Assembly: GCF_000004825.1 (NCBI RefSeq)
Contig: NW_008805069.1
Coordinates: 364,972-428,971 of the forward strand
Length of the DNA stretch: 64,000 nucleotides
Direction of reading: 5' to 3'
Source of the DNA: Heterostelium album PN500
Lineage: Eukaryota; Evosea; Eumycetozoa; Acytosteliales; Acytosteliaceae
Under the pieces are notes generated by a model that ran no database searches, was not told where the DNA came from, and was given only the letters and a program-made list of their open reading frames with translations. This document shows positions 35,911 through 47,652 of this stretch, in pieces (the first letter of the stretch is position 1; each line of letters begins with the position of its first letter). The translations under genes and the position numbers were made by a program.

Positions 35911-37585
35911 ATGAATAGTAATAGTAATAATAATATTTGTGGAATACATAACAAAAGTCTAAAGTTCATATGTTATGATTGTAATGTTTTGATGTGTTCT
36001 GTATGTTCACCAAAACACTCTGGTCATTCATACGATCATATTAATAACATTAAATCAAATATCAATATCCACAATAATGAGGATTCAACCTCTTTCGCAT
36101 CTAACAATCAATTAAATAATAATAATGCGATAGGAATGAAAGATATTCAAAGAAGTATTCAAACAACATTCGATTCTTTGAAATCAAAAGTTGTGGAATA
36201 TGAACAATTACAACAAACAGAACAAGAGATTGAAAGTAAATTCAAAGAGTTACATGAATTCCTTGTTGTTGAGGAACATAGATTAAAGAAACCAATCATC
36301 GATAATAAACAACAATTAGAACAACAAATCGATAAACAAATCAAAATCATGAAATCATTGAATACTGTTAATAATCATATTAATATTAATAAAAATAATG
36401 ATAATAATGATGATCGATCAGATATACAATCAACAACAACAGATACAACAGATAACTACCAAATAACAACAATAATTCGATCGATTTCACCAATGTTCCA
36501 GATCACAATGAATTCATTTCATCGAACAACAATACATTGTTCTATTTCGATAATCAAAACAACAAAGTAAACAACAATGATGATCATTCACTCTTAAATT
36601 TATTACTTGAACACAATAAATCAATTAAAATCAATAATCACCATGATAATCAACAACAAGCATACAACAATATAAGTTCATTGTCAATAATGAACCATTT
36701 AATCAAATCAAGAATCAAATTCAATCATCATTCAAATTACAGAATGTAATATCTATTCAAAATAAACAATCATATATATTCTCAACTGATAATAAAAATA
36801 AATTATCAATCATCAATATTACAGATCGAAACAATATTCACTTTGAACAACAAGGTATAGATATGATTTGTTCCTGCTCAGCATTCAACTCCATTACAAA
36901 AGTTGGTGACTTTATCTATATGTTTGGTGGTCATACAACGGGATACAACAAATTTATCAAGTATTCAATCAACACTAAAACTTTGGTTTCTGGAGACATG
37001 AAAGATATCACTCCAAGCAGCTATCTATCAGCTTGCTATGATGGTCAAGATCATATCTATATATTCGACGGATATTTTAAACCAAAAACCGATATTTACA
37101 GATACAACATCAACAATTCAACATTCGAAAGATACTCAACAATCGAATTCAATACAGATTACCATCATCTTACATTCCTCTTCAAAGGTTATATCTATAC
37201 TTTCACTAGCACAAAAAAGGTTTTAAAGTTTGACATACAAAACAAAACAACGGTTGAATTGTCAATTCCCAGTGCATATAACACTTCAGCAAGCGTAGCA
37301 TGTACAGATGGTAATGGTAATATATATCTTCTATCATCTTTAGGATTACAACGAATCAATATAGAAACCAATGAAATCAAATCGTATGATAACAGTAAAA
37401 TCAATACAAATCCCGACTACAATTTGATTTATCATCAATCAGATGGTGGTCAAAGTTATATTTACTCGATCCAAGGAAAAAATAGAAATTTTATGTTCTC
37501 ATTTGAAAACAACAAATGGGAATCTATTCTCCAAAATGACCAATCTGACAGAATGTTTTGTGCAAACATATTATATCAACAATAG
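35911..37585 (+). pseudogene. B-box/propeller gene, broken by frameshifts (copy 3)
   Basis: The full-length family plan is present from CGIHNKSLKFICYDC to the last blade, but in three frames: 35911 to about 36490, about 36510 to 36660, and 36660 to 37585. Compared with the paralogs, the SISQCSD segment carries a net 2-nt insertion near 36488-36500, and one A is missing near 36660 (GCATACAA instead of GCAATACAA). The net shift is not a multiple of three, and no splice sites would remove it. The rest is well preserved, so inactivation is recent or these are sequencing errors. Confidence 0.8.
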
Positions 37586-37673
37586 TTCTTTAAATAAATT
37601 GTATAAATTTTGTTCGATTTAAATAAAGATGAAATTTTTTTTTAGTTTTTGTTAAGATTTTTTTATATAATGG

Positions 37674-38404
37674 ATGTCACCACTCAGAGCCAAGAGGATG
37701 GTCCTTAATCGTAGTAAGCCGGCTGTAATCGGTTCGATTGTTGGTTTAGGGAATTCCGAAAATATGTTATTTTCCAGAGTGAACATTGCATTATCCAATT
37801 TCCACCATTGCTTTTTGATTATGATTGGATTAAATATATCAAATATGGTGAGTACCGATCGTATCATTCAACTATTCTCAAGAGTCGAAACGTTTCGTAT
37901 CAAATCCGACGAATTTGATAGCATGGTTAAAAATGGAATTGAATTAAGAGAGTATTTATGTGATGAATACTCCGATAGCGAAGAATTAGATTATACAGAA
38001 TCAATTGTTAAGGAGCAATACTTAGTACACCTTCCGCCGATGCCAAATCTAAAGAACATCACTGTCGATAGCTACAATGGATATAAATCAAACTATAGTT
38101 CATTTCTAACATCGATACTTACAAGCACACCGAATGGTGATGGTCATGGCATTTAATCATTCAAGATCGAAATTAACAATGATTTGGATTATGAACCAAT
38201 CTTCAGTTGCTTGGACTACTTGAAACCGCTCGTAAATTATCACTCGAACACTTTGAAATCAACCGAAATCAAGTATATCGATATTATAACTTCCAAGATG
38301 TGGAAAAGTTACTTCAGAAATTGAAGAAGTTGGTTCCAACATTGGAACAACATAATTACTCATTCATTTTGTATGCCGACTATAGAAAGTTAGAAAGAGC
38401 ATGA
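37674..38404 (+). pseudogene. decayed LRR/F-box-like dictyostelid gene
   Basis: The frame from 37674 reads DRIIQLFSRVETFRIKSDEF and LPPMPNLKNITVDSYNGYKS, then stops at 38154-38156 (TAA). The same frame continues after the stop (SFKIEINNDLDYEPIFSCLD) up to about 38290. After that, another frame carries the coding signal (NFQDVEKLLQKLKKLVPTLE) to the stop at 38404. The style is that of the large dictyostelid F-box/LRR families, but no F-box is visible. At least one nonsense mutation and one frameshift make it a pseudogene. Confidence 0.6.
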
Positions 38405-38848
38405 CAAGATCTAAAAGTATATCAATATTTATGTAATCAAAAGATCATATAGAATTTACCTGATGATATTTAAGAATTTGTAAACACGTATACGATGGTG
38501 AAGAGGAAGAATTCGATAACAATCATTTTAAAATAAAAAATCAAATAAACATAAGTTGCTATAACTTAGAAAAAAAAATCTGTGAAAAACAGGCCACCAC
38601 CACTATGATAATTTTGTTTTTAAAAAAATTTTTATGTATTTCAATACAAAGTTTATATATTCTTGCTTGTAACCAAAAATCGAATAAAATACTCTGATCA
38701 TATCAACCCCAATTTTTTTTTAAATTAATGAACAAGGGGAAGTGATTGGGAACCAGTTTCGTTTTGTTATCATTGAAAAAAATTTAACATTTGTTAAAAT
38801 TATTATTTTCATTCACCTTTATGTTGCCACAAACTTTAAAGAAATCAA
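38405..38848. other. AT-rich intergenic region
   Basis: 444 bp upstream of B-box copy 4. A motif CTTGCTTGTAACC followed by AAATCGAA at about 38663 recurs at about 41284, upstream of copy 5, so the tandem duplication includes part of the promoter. No gene seen. Confidence 0.5.
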
Positions 38849-40591
38849 ATGGATAGCAATAATAGTAATAATAAAAATATTTGTGGAACACATAAAAGAA
38901 GTTGCAAGTTCATATGTTATGATTGCAATGTTTTGATGTGTTCTGTTTGTTCACCAAAACACGCACGTCATTCATTCGATCATATCGATAATATTAAATC
39001 AAATTGCAACGGAGACGATACACCACACACAGCAACTACAGATAATGACAACAACATAAATAATAATAATAATAATGATGATAATAGTAATTATAGTTTT
39101 CAAGGTTTCAGAGATATTCAAAGAAGTATTCAAACAACATTCGATTCTTTGAAATTAAAAGTTGTGGAATATGAACAATTACAACAAACAGAACAAGAGA
39201 TTCAAAGTAAATTCAAAGAGTTACATGAATTCCTTGTTGTTGAAGAACATAGATTAAAGACAACTATCGTTGATAGTAAACAACAATTAGAACAACAAAT
39301 CGATAAACAAATCAAAATCATGAAATCATTGAATACTATTAATAATCATATCAGTATTAATACAATATATAGTAATAATAATGATGATGATCGATCATCT
39401 TCACAATCATCATGTTCATCACAATCAACAACAACCGTAGATACAACAGATAACTACCAAATAACAACAATAATTCGATCGATTTCACAATGTTCGGATC
39501 ACAATGAATTCATTTCATCGAACAACAATACATTGTTCTATTTCGATAATCAAAGCAACAAAGTAAACAACAGCAATGATCATTCACTCTTAAATGTATT
39601 ACTTGAACACAATAAATCAATTAAAATCAATCATCATCATGACAATAAACAACTAACATCACAACAATATCGGTTTATTGTTAATAATGAACGAATAAAT
39701 CAAGTCAAGAATCAAATTCAATCATCTTTCCGGTTAATATCAAACCAAGATAAACAATCATATATATTCTCAACTGATAACAATAATAGAATATCAATCA
39801 TCAATATTACAGATCGAAACAACATTCATTTTGAACAACAAGATATCAAAATGACAATGGAAATGACTGGCACTTTTCTTACATACAACTCTATAGTTAA
39901 AGTTGGTGACTTTATCTATATATTTGGTGGTAGTAATTTTGGCTACAACAAGTTTATCAAGTATTCAATCCACACCAAAACAGTAGTTATTGATGAAATG
40001 ATCGGTGTTGATAGGTGTCTTTTTTTATCAGCTTGCTATGATGGTCAAGATCATATCTATTTATTCGATGGACATGGAAAATCTAAAACCGATATTTACA
40101 GATACAACATCAACGATTCAACATTTGAAAGATACTCAACAATCGATATCAAAACAGATTATCATCATCTCACATTCCACTTCAAAGGTTATATCTATAC
40201 TTTCACTGGGTTAACAAGAAAGATTTTTAAGTTTGATGTGAAGAACAGAACAATATTTACATTACCAATTGAAATCCAAAAATACACTTCAGCAAAAGCA
40301 GTATGTACAGATGGCAATGGCAATATATATATTTTAACAGAATATGGATTAGCTCGAATCAACATTGAAACCAATGAAATCAAATTATTTGATAACAGTA
40401 AGGGCTGTATCAATAGTAATCACAATTTGATTTATCATCAATCAGATCATGATGGTCAAACTTATATTTATTCTATCCAAGGAAAATATGGAAACTTTAT
40501 GTTCTCATTTAACAGCAACAAATGGGAGTCTATTCTCCATAATGATCAATCTGACAGAGCTTATTGTGCAAACATATTCTATATAAACTGA
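38849..40591 (+). CDS. B-box zinc finger, coiled-coil, beta-propeller protein (copy 4)
   Basis: 580 aa, single exon, intact. It begins MDSNNSNNKNICGTHKRSC. The B-box (CGTH, CYDC, CSVC, H...H), the coiled coil with EYEQLQQTEQEIQSKFKEL, a Ser-rich spacer and the SISQCSDHNEF segment are followed by propeller blades (KVGDFIYIFGGSNFGYNKF, ACYDGQDHIYLFDG, FKGYIYTFTG, CTDGNGNIYILT). It converges on a short gmd relic. It is unit 1 of the B-box/gmd duplication. Confidence 0.85.
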   Translation: MDSNNSNNKNICGTHKRSCKFICYDCNVLMCSVCSPKHARHSFDHIDNIKSNCNGDDTPHTATTDNDNNINNNNNNDDNSNYSFQGFRDIQRSIQTTFDSLKLKVVEYEQLQQTEQEIQSKFKELHEFLVVEEHRLKTTIVDSKQQLEQQIDKQIKIMKSLNTINNHISINTIYSNNNDDDRSSSQSSCSSQSTTTVDTTDNYQITTIIRSISQCSDHNEFISSNNNTLFYFDNQSNKVNNSNDHSLLNVLLEHNKSIKINHHHDNKQLTSQQYRFIVNNERINQVKNQIQSSFRLISNQDKQSYIFSTDNNNRISIINITDRNNIHFEQQDIKMTMEMTGTFLTYNSIVKVGDFIYIFGGSNFGYNKFIKYSIHTKTVVIDEMIGVDRCLFLSACYDGQDHIYLFDGHGKSKTDIYRYNINDSTFERYSTIDIKTDYHHLTFHFKGYIYTFTGLTRKIFKFDVKNRTIFTLPIEIQKYTSAKAVCTDGNGNIYILTEYGLARINIETNEIKLFDNSKGCINSNHNLIYHQSDHDGQTYIYSIQGKYGNFMFSFNSNKWESILHNDQSDRAYCANIFYIN

Positions 40592-40814
40592 AGCAAATAG
40601 AACTTTAATAAAAACTTGTATTTTGTATAATTATTATTTTCAAAATATTCTTGGTTAGAATAGTTGATGTAAAACAATATTTAAACTATTTATAAACATC
40701 TGGGAATGTTTTATATTATTTATAATTATCATTATCATTAAATTGATGATGAAGGGTGGGTATCTTGTAATAGCCCTCATCGACCTTTACCACCTTACTA
40801 AAATAAAAGGTTAT

Positions 40815-40943
40815 TTCAGTTGGACGGAAATAACGCGGATTGATCTGTACCAATACATCACTGATGACTTCGTTGTAACCTACTTCATCGAGAACTTCAC
40901 CATGCTACTTGATGGTGATGTTGATTTCATGGAATGACTTTTG
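40815..40943 (-). pseudogene. old relic of the gmd 3' end (unit 1)
   Basis: The sequence from TTGGACGGAAATAACG to the end matches positions about 46438-46565 of the intact gmd gene with many substitutions (roughly four in five bases agree by eye). Parts of the catalytic-domain end coding for RPTEVD and the [16 protein letters not shown] region are recognisable only through the DNA. A shorter second match may lie at 40762-40799. It is non-functional and the oldest of the duplicate fragments. Confidence 0.75.
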
Positions 40944-41429
40944 TCATAAATCATAAAGATTGATCAATACTAATTTGATTGTCTCTTTCTCATTATTGGT
41001 ATGTTTTTTGTTGTTGATCGACAAAGATAAAATGAATATATAACATTCGGATAAATTAATTAAACTTACAGAAAGAGCAATATATTTGAGGTATAAGTGC
41101 AAAAATCTCTTTTCAAATACGGTGGTTTTAATCAAACAAATAATAAAAGATTATTATTCATGCTATCTTTAATCGAAATTTTTAAAGTATTCTTTTTAAA
41201 GTATATTATAAGATAACTAATAATCCCATTCGTGTTATAAAAATTTATTACACCAAATGATCGACACTCGATACAAAACTGCTCTTGCTTGTAACCCTAA
41301 ATCGAAAAAATAATGGCAAAACACTAATCATAAAAACCACTAATTTTTACTATTTTTTTCAATGTTTTAAAAAAGAAAAAATTAATCTTTAATTTAACAT
41401 TGTCATATTGTTAACTTTTTAAAAAAATA
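40944..41429. other. AT-rich intergenic region
   Basis: 486 bp upstream of B-box copy 5, with the CTTGCTTGTAACC motif at about 41284. No gene seen. Confidence 0.5.
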
Positions 41430-43178
41430 ATGAATAGAAATAATAATAATATTTGTGTAAGACATAAAAGAAGTATTGATCTCATTTGTTATGATTGTAA
41501 TGTTTTGATGTGTCCAGTATGTTCACCAAAACATGCACGTCATTTCTTCGATCATATCGATAATATTAAATCAAATAACAACGATCATGATGATACTGAT
41601 ACTTCAGACACTGAATCTACAGATAAAATCAATAACATAAAGAATAATAATAATAGATTTCAAGGCTTCAGAGATATTAAAACCAGTATGCAATCCACAT
41701 TCGATTCTTTGAAATTAAAAGTTGCGGAATATGAACAATTACAACAAACAGAACAAGAGATTGAAAGTAAATTCAAAGAGTTACATGAATTCCTTGTTGT
41801 TGAAGAACATAGATTAAAGACACCAATCATCAATAATAAACAACAACTAGAACGACAAATCGATAAACAAATCAAAATCATGAAATCATTGAATACCGTT
41901 AATAATCATATCAGTATTAATAATAACATTAATAACAGTAGTAATAATGATGATCGATCATCTTCACAATCGTCATGTTCTTCAAAATCAACATCAACAA
42001 TAACAACAGCAGATACAATAGATAGATACCAAATATCAGCAATCATAACATCGATTTCACAATGTTCGGATCACAATGAATTCATTTCATCGAACAACAA
42101 TACATTATTCCATTTCGATTATGATCAACTTGGCAACAAAGTAAACAACAATGATGATCATTCATTCTTAAATTTATTACTTGAACACAATAAATCAATT
42201 AAAATCAATAATCATCATGACAATCAACAACAAGCAATACAACAATATAAGTTCATTGTCAATAATGAACCATTTAATCAAATCAAGAATAATATTCAAT
42301 CATCTTTTGGATTGGTACCAAAACAAGACAAATTGATATCTATTCAAGACAAACAATCATATATATTCTCAACTGATAAAAATAATAAAATATCAATCAT
42401 CAATATTACAGATCGAAACAATATTCATTTCGAACAACAAGATATAGATATAGCAATGTACAATTCATTTACAGCTTACAACTCGATTGTCAAAGTTGGT
42501 GACTTTATCTATATATTTGGTGGTGGCGAGAATAAGAAGCACAATAAATATCTAAAGTATTCAATCAACACCAAAACAGTAATTATTAATGAAATGAAAG
42601 GTGTTAATCAGTGCGACTTTATATCAGCTTGTTATGATGGTCAAGATCATATCTATTTATTCGATGGCTTTAATAAACCAAAAACCGATATTTACAGATA
42701 CAACATCAACAATTCAACATTCGAAAGATACTCAACAATCGATATCAAAACAGATTACCATCATCTTACCTTCCTCTTCAAAGGTTTTATCTATACTTTC
42801 ACTGGGAATACAAGAAAGATTTTCCTGTTTATGAAGAATAAAACAACTGTTGAATTCCAAATTGATATTCCACGATACTCTTTATCAAAAGCAGCATGTA
42901 CAGATGGCAATGGCAATATATATCTTCTATCAACTTTAGGATTACATCGAATTAACATTGAAGCCAATGAAATCAAATTATTTGATAACAGTAAAATCGA
43001 TTTTAATACAAATCATAATTTAATTTATCATCAATCAAATGATGGTCAAACTTATATTTACTCGATCGAAGGAAAAAATAGAAATTTTATGTTCTCTTTT
43101 GAAAACAACAAATGGGAATCTATTCTCCAAAATGATCAATCAGATAGAACATATTGTGCAAACATATTCTATCAATAA
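41430..43178 (+). CDS. B-box zinc finger, coiled-coil, beta-propeller protein (copy 5)
   Basis: 582 aa, single exon, intact. The N-terminus MNRNNNNICVRHKRSIDL has CVRH as its first zinc pair. The coiled coil has a small change to QQLERQIDKQIKIMK. The linker reads AIITSISQCSDHNEF and the blades follow (FIYIFGGGENKKHNKY, ACYDGQDHIYLFDG, FKGFIYTFTGNTRK, CTDGNGNIYLLS). It converges on the second gmd fragment, as unit 2 of the duplication. Confidence 0.85.
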   Translation: MNRNNNNICVRHKRSIDLICYDCNVLMCPVCSPKHARHFFDHIDNIKSNNNDHDDTDTSDTESTDKINNIKNNNNRFQGFRDIKTSMQSTFDSLKLKVAEYEQLQQTEQEIESKFKELHEFLVVEEHRLKTPIINNKQQLERQIDKQIKIMKSLNTVNNHISINNNINNSSNNDDRSSSQSSCSSKSTSTITTADTIDRYQISAIITSISQCSDHNEFISSNNNTLFHFDYDQLGNKVNNNDDHSFLNLLLEHNKSIKINNHHDNQQQAIQQYKFIVNNEPFNQIKNNIQSSFGLVPKQDKLISIQDKQSYIFSTDKNNKISIINITDRNNIHFEQQDIDIAMYNSFTAYNSIVKVGDFIYIFGGGENKKHNKYLKYSINTKTVIINEMKGVNQCDFISACYDGQDHIYLFDGFNKPKTDIYRYNINNSTFERYSTIDIKTDYHHLTFLFKGFIYTFTGNTRKIFLFMKNKTTVEFQIDIPRYSLSKAACTDGNGNIYLLSTLGLHRINIEANEIKLFDNSKIDFNTNHNLIYHQSNDGQTYIYSIEGKNRNFMFSFENNKWESILQNDQSDRTYCANIFYQ

Positions 43179-43364
43179 ATAGATCTTTTTAAAAAATATA
43201 TTATTCCTAATATCAATCAATCACAGTATTGTTTAGAATATACGAAAAATAAAAATAATAAGTTTATTAAAACAACTTATTTGTGAGAATGTTTTATTAT
43301 ATTATTTATTATTCTTATTATTAAAAATTTTAAGATGTTTTAATAGGTTTTTTATCAGATTAAT

Positions 43365-43837
<473 letters not shown>

Positions 43838-44017
43838 TCATTTCATTCTATCGACAACAACAACAAACAAAGCCAAACTACCAATAGTGAAAAGAGACAA
43901 TCAAGCAGTCTGGTTTATTACTTGATGGATTGGTATCGAGTGCTTTTGCTAATGCTATCACTACTGACTATTGTCGATCGATTTCTATTACTTTATGAAA
44001 CGGTACCACCAACATAA
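43838..44017 (+). other. orphan coding-like fragment with hydrophobic segment
   Basis: 59 open codons and a stop without a good ATG. It reads SFHSIDNNNKQSQTTNSEKR, then a hydrophobic stretch (VLLLMLSLLTIVDRFLLLY). It sits exactly where the gmd homology of unit 2 ends, so it may be foreign sequence joined there. Not recognised. It could be chance. Confidence 0.25.
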
Positions 44018-44194
44018 ATAAAATGTTCATGGCATAATAAAATAGTACTATTCAACTAAATAACGTAATAATAATATGAGGGTGTAATGTTAATACTTAA
44101 CTTTTTTTTGGCCAGCGAACCACCACAAATTATGACCAATTTTAGTGATTTTTTATTTTGTTTTTTTTTTTGTATTTATTTTAATTTAATTTAA

Positions 44195-44352
44195 TTTCAG
44201 TAAAATAAATAAATGAACTGAATAATAATTTAATTATATTATTAATTATATTATAATATTATTTATTAAAACTTAAATACAAAAAAAAATTAATTATATT
44301 ATTAATTATATTATTTCAGTTCAGTAAATTAAAATAAATAAATGAACTGAAA
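44195..44352. repeat. short direct repeats upstream of B-box copy 6
   Basis: A 25-bp AT block (44230-44254) is repeated exactly at 44290-44314. A motif AAATAAATAAATGAACTGA occurs both before the first and after the second block. This is a small local duplication in the promoter region. The remainder of 44018-44387 is AT-rich. Confidence 0.85.
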
Positions 44353-44387
44353 TCAGTAAATTGATTTATATAATATCAAAAAAAAAA

Positions 44388-46109
44388 ATGAATAAAAATA
44401 ATAAGTGTTTAAGACATAAAAGGAGTCAAGAGTTCATATGTTATGATTGTAATGTTTTGATGTGTTCTGTATGTTCACCAAAACACTCACGTCATTCATA
44501 CGATCATATCGATAATATTAAATCAAATAACAATAATAATGAGGAGGATTCAACAACTTACACAGATGACAATGAAATTAATAATAATAACACTAATAAT
44601 ATTAATGAGATAGGATTTAAAGATATTCAAAGAAGTATTCAAACAACATTCGATTCTTTGAAATTAAAAGTTGTGGAATATGAACAATTACAACAAACAG
44701 AACATGAAATCGAAAGTAAATTCAAAGAGTTACATGAATTCCTTGTTGTTGAAGAACATAGATTAAAGACACCAATCATCGATAATAAACAACAATTAGA
44801 ACAACAAATCGATAAACAAATCAAAATCATGAAATCATTGAATACTGTTAATAATCATATTAATATTAATAATAATAATAATAATGATAATATTAATAGT
44901 GGTGATCTACCAGACTCACATTCATTATCTTCTTCACTATCGACAACAACATTATCAGCAGATACAACAGATAGATACCAAATAACAACAATAATTCGAT
45001 CGATTTCACAATGTTCAGATCACAATGAATTCATTTCATCGAACAACAATACATTATTCTATTTCGATTATGATCAACTTGACAACAAAGTAAACAACAA
45101 TGATGATCATTCACTTTTAAATGTATTACTTGAACACAATAAATCAATTAAAATCAATAATCATCATGACAATCAACAATCGAAATCACAACAATATCGA
45201 TTAATTGTTAATAATGAACAAATCAATCAAATCAAGAATCAAATTCAAACATCATTCAAATTGTCATCAAATCAAGACAAACAATCATATATATTCTCAA
45301 CTGATATGGATAATAAAATATCAATCCTCAATATTACAGATCGAAACAACATTCATTTTCAACAACACGATATCGATATGAAAATGTATGATTCATTTAC
45401 AGCTTACAACTCGATTGTCAAAGTTGGTGACTTTATCTATATATTTGGTGGTGGACAGAATAAGAAGCACAATCAATTTCTAAAGTATTCAATCAACACC
45501 CAAGAAGTAGTTATCAATGAAATGAAAGGTATTGATGCATGCCAATACTTATCAGCTTGTTATGATGGTCAAGATCATATCTATTTATTCGATGGATATA
45601 ATAAACCAAAAACCGATATTTACAGATACAACATCAATAATTCATCATTCAAAAGATACTCGACAATCGAAATCAATTCAAATTACCATCAATTCACATT
45701 CCTCTTCAAAGGTTATATCTATACTTTCACTCCAGAATTAAAAAAGATTTTTAAGTTTGATTTTAAGAGAAAAGAAATCGTTAAATTACCAATCACCATT
45801 CCACAAAACAATTCAGCAAGAGCAGTATGTACAGATGGCAATGGCAATATTTACACTCAATCGGATTTAGGACTACATCGAATCAATATTGAAACCAATC
45901 AAATCAATTTAATTAATATCACTCGAATCAAATTTTATAATAATCACAATATGATTTATCATCAATCAGATGATGGTCAAAATTATATTTACTCGATCGA
46001 AGGTGACGATCGAAATTTTATTTTCTCATTTGAAAACAACAAATGGGAATCTATTCTCTATGATGAATCAGACAGAACATTATGTGCAAACATATTATAT
46101 CAACAATAG
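44388..46109 (+). CDS. B-box zinc finger, coiled-coil, beta-propeller protein (copy 6)
   Basis: 573 aa from the ATG at 44388 (MNKNNKCLRHKRSQEF), in an A-rich context. The frame is open upstream to 44361 but without an ATG, and the paralogs start at the equivalent point. The B-box here begins CLRH. The coiled coil, linker and blades follow as in the other copies (KVGDFIYIFGGGQNKKHNQF, ACYDGQDHIYLFDG, CTDGNGNIYTQS). It converges on the intact gmd gene with 185 bp between stops, as unit 3 and probably the ancestral arrangement. Confidence 0.85.
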   Translation: MNKNNKCLRHKRSQEFICYDCNVLMCSVCSPKHSRHSYDHIDNIKSNNNNNEEDSTTYTDDNEINNNNTNNINEIGFKDIQRSIQTTFDSLKLKVVEYEQLQQTEHEIESKFKELHEFLVVEEHRLKTPIIDNKQQLEQQIDKQIKIMKSLNTVNNHININNNNNNDNINSGDLPDSHSLSSSLSTTTLSADTTDRYQITTIIRSISQCSDHNEFISSNNNTLFYFDYDQLDNKVNNNDDHSLLNVLLEHNKSIKINNHHDNQQSKSQQYRLIVNNEQINQIKNQIQTSFKLSSNQDKQSYIFSTDMDNKISILNITDRNNIHFQQHDIDMKMYDSFTAYNSIVKVGDFIYIFGGGQNKKHNQFLKYSINTQEVVINEMKGIDACQYLSACYDGQDHIYLFDGYNKPKTDIYRYNINNSSFKRYSTIEINSNYHQFTFLFKGYIYTFTPELKKIFKFDFKRKEIVKLPITIPQNNSARAVCTDGNGNIYTQSDLGLHRINIETNQINLINITRIKFYNNHNMIYHQSDDGQNYIYSIEGDDRNFIFSFENNKWESILYDESDRTLCANILYQQ

Positions 46110-46294
46110 ATCTTCAATAAAAAAATAGGGCTCTAACCTATCATCAACACTCTCGAAATCTTAATTGGTTATTAATACAAAATTAATAAAAAATAAAAAT
46201 AAATGGTTGATTATCAAAACTATTTTTATATCTGGAATGTTTTTATTATATTAAAAGTTTTAAGATATTTTAATAGATTTTTTATCAGATTAAT

Positions 46295-47652
46295 TTAATT
46301 AAATTGATCATGACCTTTAGAAAGATATTCAACATCTTTGGCAACCATTTCCTTGACCAAATCATCGAAAGATGTCTTGATTTCCCATTTGAGTTCTCTC
46401 TTTGCTTTGGCTGGATTACCAAGGAGTAAATCTACTTCGGTTGGACGGAAATAACGTGGATCGATCTTCACCAATACATCACCGGTGCCTTCGTTGTAAC
46501 CTTCTTCATCGAGACCTTCACCGCGCCACTTGATGGTGATGTTGATCTCACGGAATGATTTTTCGACAAACTCACGTACCGAATGTGTCTCTCCAGTGGC
46601 AATAACGAAATCGTCGGCCTTCTCTTGTTGGAGCATCAACCACATTGCTTCTACGTAGTCACGGGCATGTCCCCAATCACGTTTGGCATTGATATTTCCA
46701 AGAGTGAGAACCTCTTTGTGTCCCTGAGCAATACGTGCAACGAATCTAGTGATCTTTCTGGTTACAAAGGTACCACCTCTTCTTGGTGATTCGTGATTGA
46801 ACAAGATACCATTGCAAGCATACATATTATAAGCCTCACGATAATTAACACAAATCCAAAATGCAAATTGTTTGGCAACAGCTGTTAAATTATAATAATA
46901 AAATATATTAATATTGATTGATAAACTAACTAATGTTTTAATAGTTGATAATTACCATATGGTGAACGTGGATAGAATGGAGTCAATTCTGTTTGTGGAA
47001 TTTCACGTACTTTACCATACAACTCACTAGTTGATGCCTATAATAATAATAATAATAATAATATTGTTGTGCAAAATTAAGAATGTTAAAATTAAAACTA
47101 AAAAAAATGGAGATAACCATATATATTTATAAATGTTTACTAACATACTTGATAGAATCTAATGACATTTTCCATTCCACATGATCTAATGGCATCGAGA
47201 ATACGAAGACAACCAACACCATCGACATCGGCAGTGTACTCTGACATTTCAAACGATACCTTTACATGTGATTGTGCACCTAGATTATAGATTTCAGTTG
47301 GCTTTACTCTATGAATGATTGAAACCAAATTGGTTGAATCTGTAAGATCACCATGATGTAAATGTAATTCTATAATAATAATAATAGATTGGTAATTATG
47401 TTTTAAATTGAAAATATTAATAAAAATAAACTTTAATTAATACTATATTTGTCTGATGACTGATGACTGATACTCACTTGCAGTTGGACCAGTGAAATTG
47501 AGATGTTCAATTCTGCTGGTGTTGAATGAAGACGATCTACGAATGATACCATGTACTTCATAGCCTTTCTCCAACAAGAACTCTGTCAAGTATGAACCAT
47601 CTTGACCGGTGATACCTGAAATCAATGCAACTTTTCTTCTTTCGGTTGTCAT
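46295..47652 (-). CDS. gmd: GDP-mannose 4,6-dehydratase
   Basis: Converts GDP-mannose to GDP-4-keto-6-deoxymannose, the first step of GDP-fucose synthesis in the cytosol. Exons on the minus strand: 47652-47478, 47369-47149, 47037-46956, 46881-46295, giving 354 aa (the human enzyme has about 372). The N-terminal Rossmann motif [19 protein letters not shown] binds [19 protein letters not shown], the ASTSELYGK loop with catalytic Ser/Thr and Glu, and the Y-x3-K pair (SPYAVAK, split by the third intron) follow. [26 protein letters not shown] and [10 protein letters not shown] complete the SDR fold. It has all expected active-site residues. Its 3' end has been copied twice upstream. Confidence 0.96.

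Noticed and set aside
36159-36350. Conserved antisense frame (MILICLSICC...) seen in every B-box copy
   Set aside because: It is the mirror of the near-identical coiled-coil segment. Conservation is explained by the sense strand.
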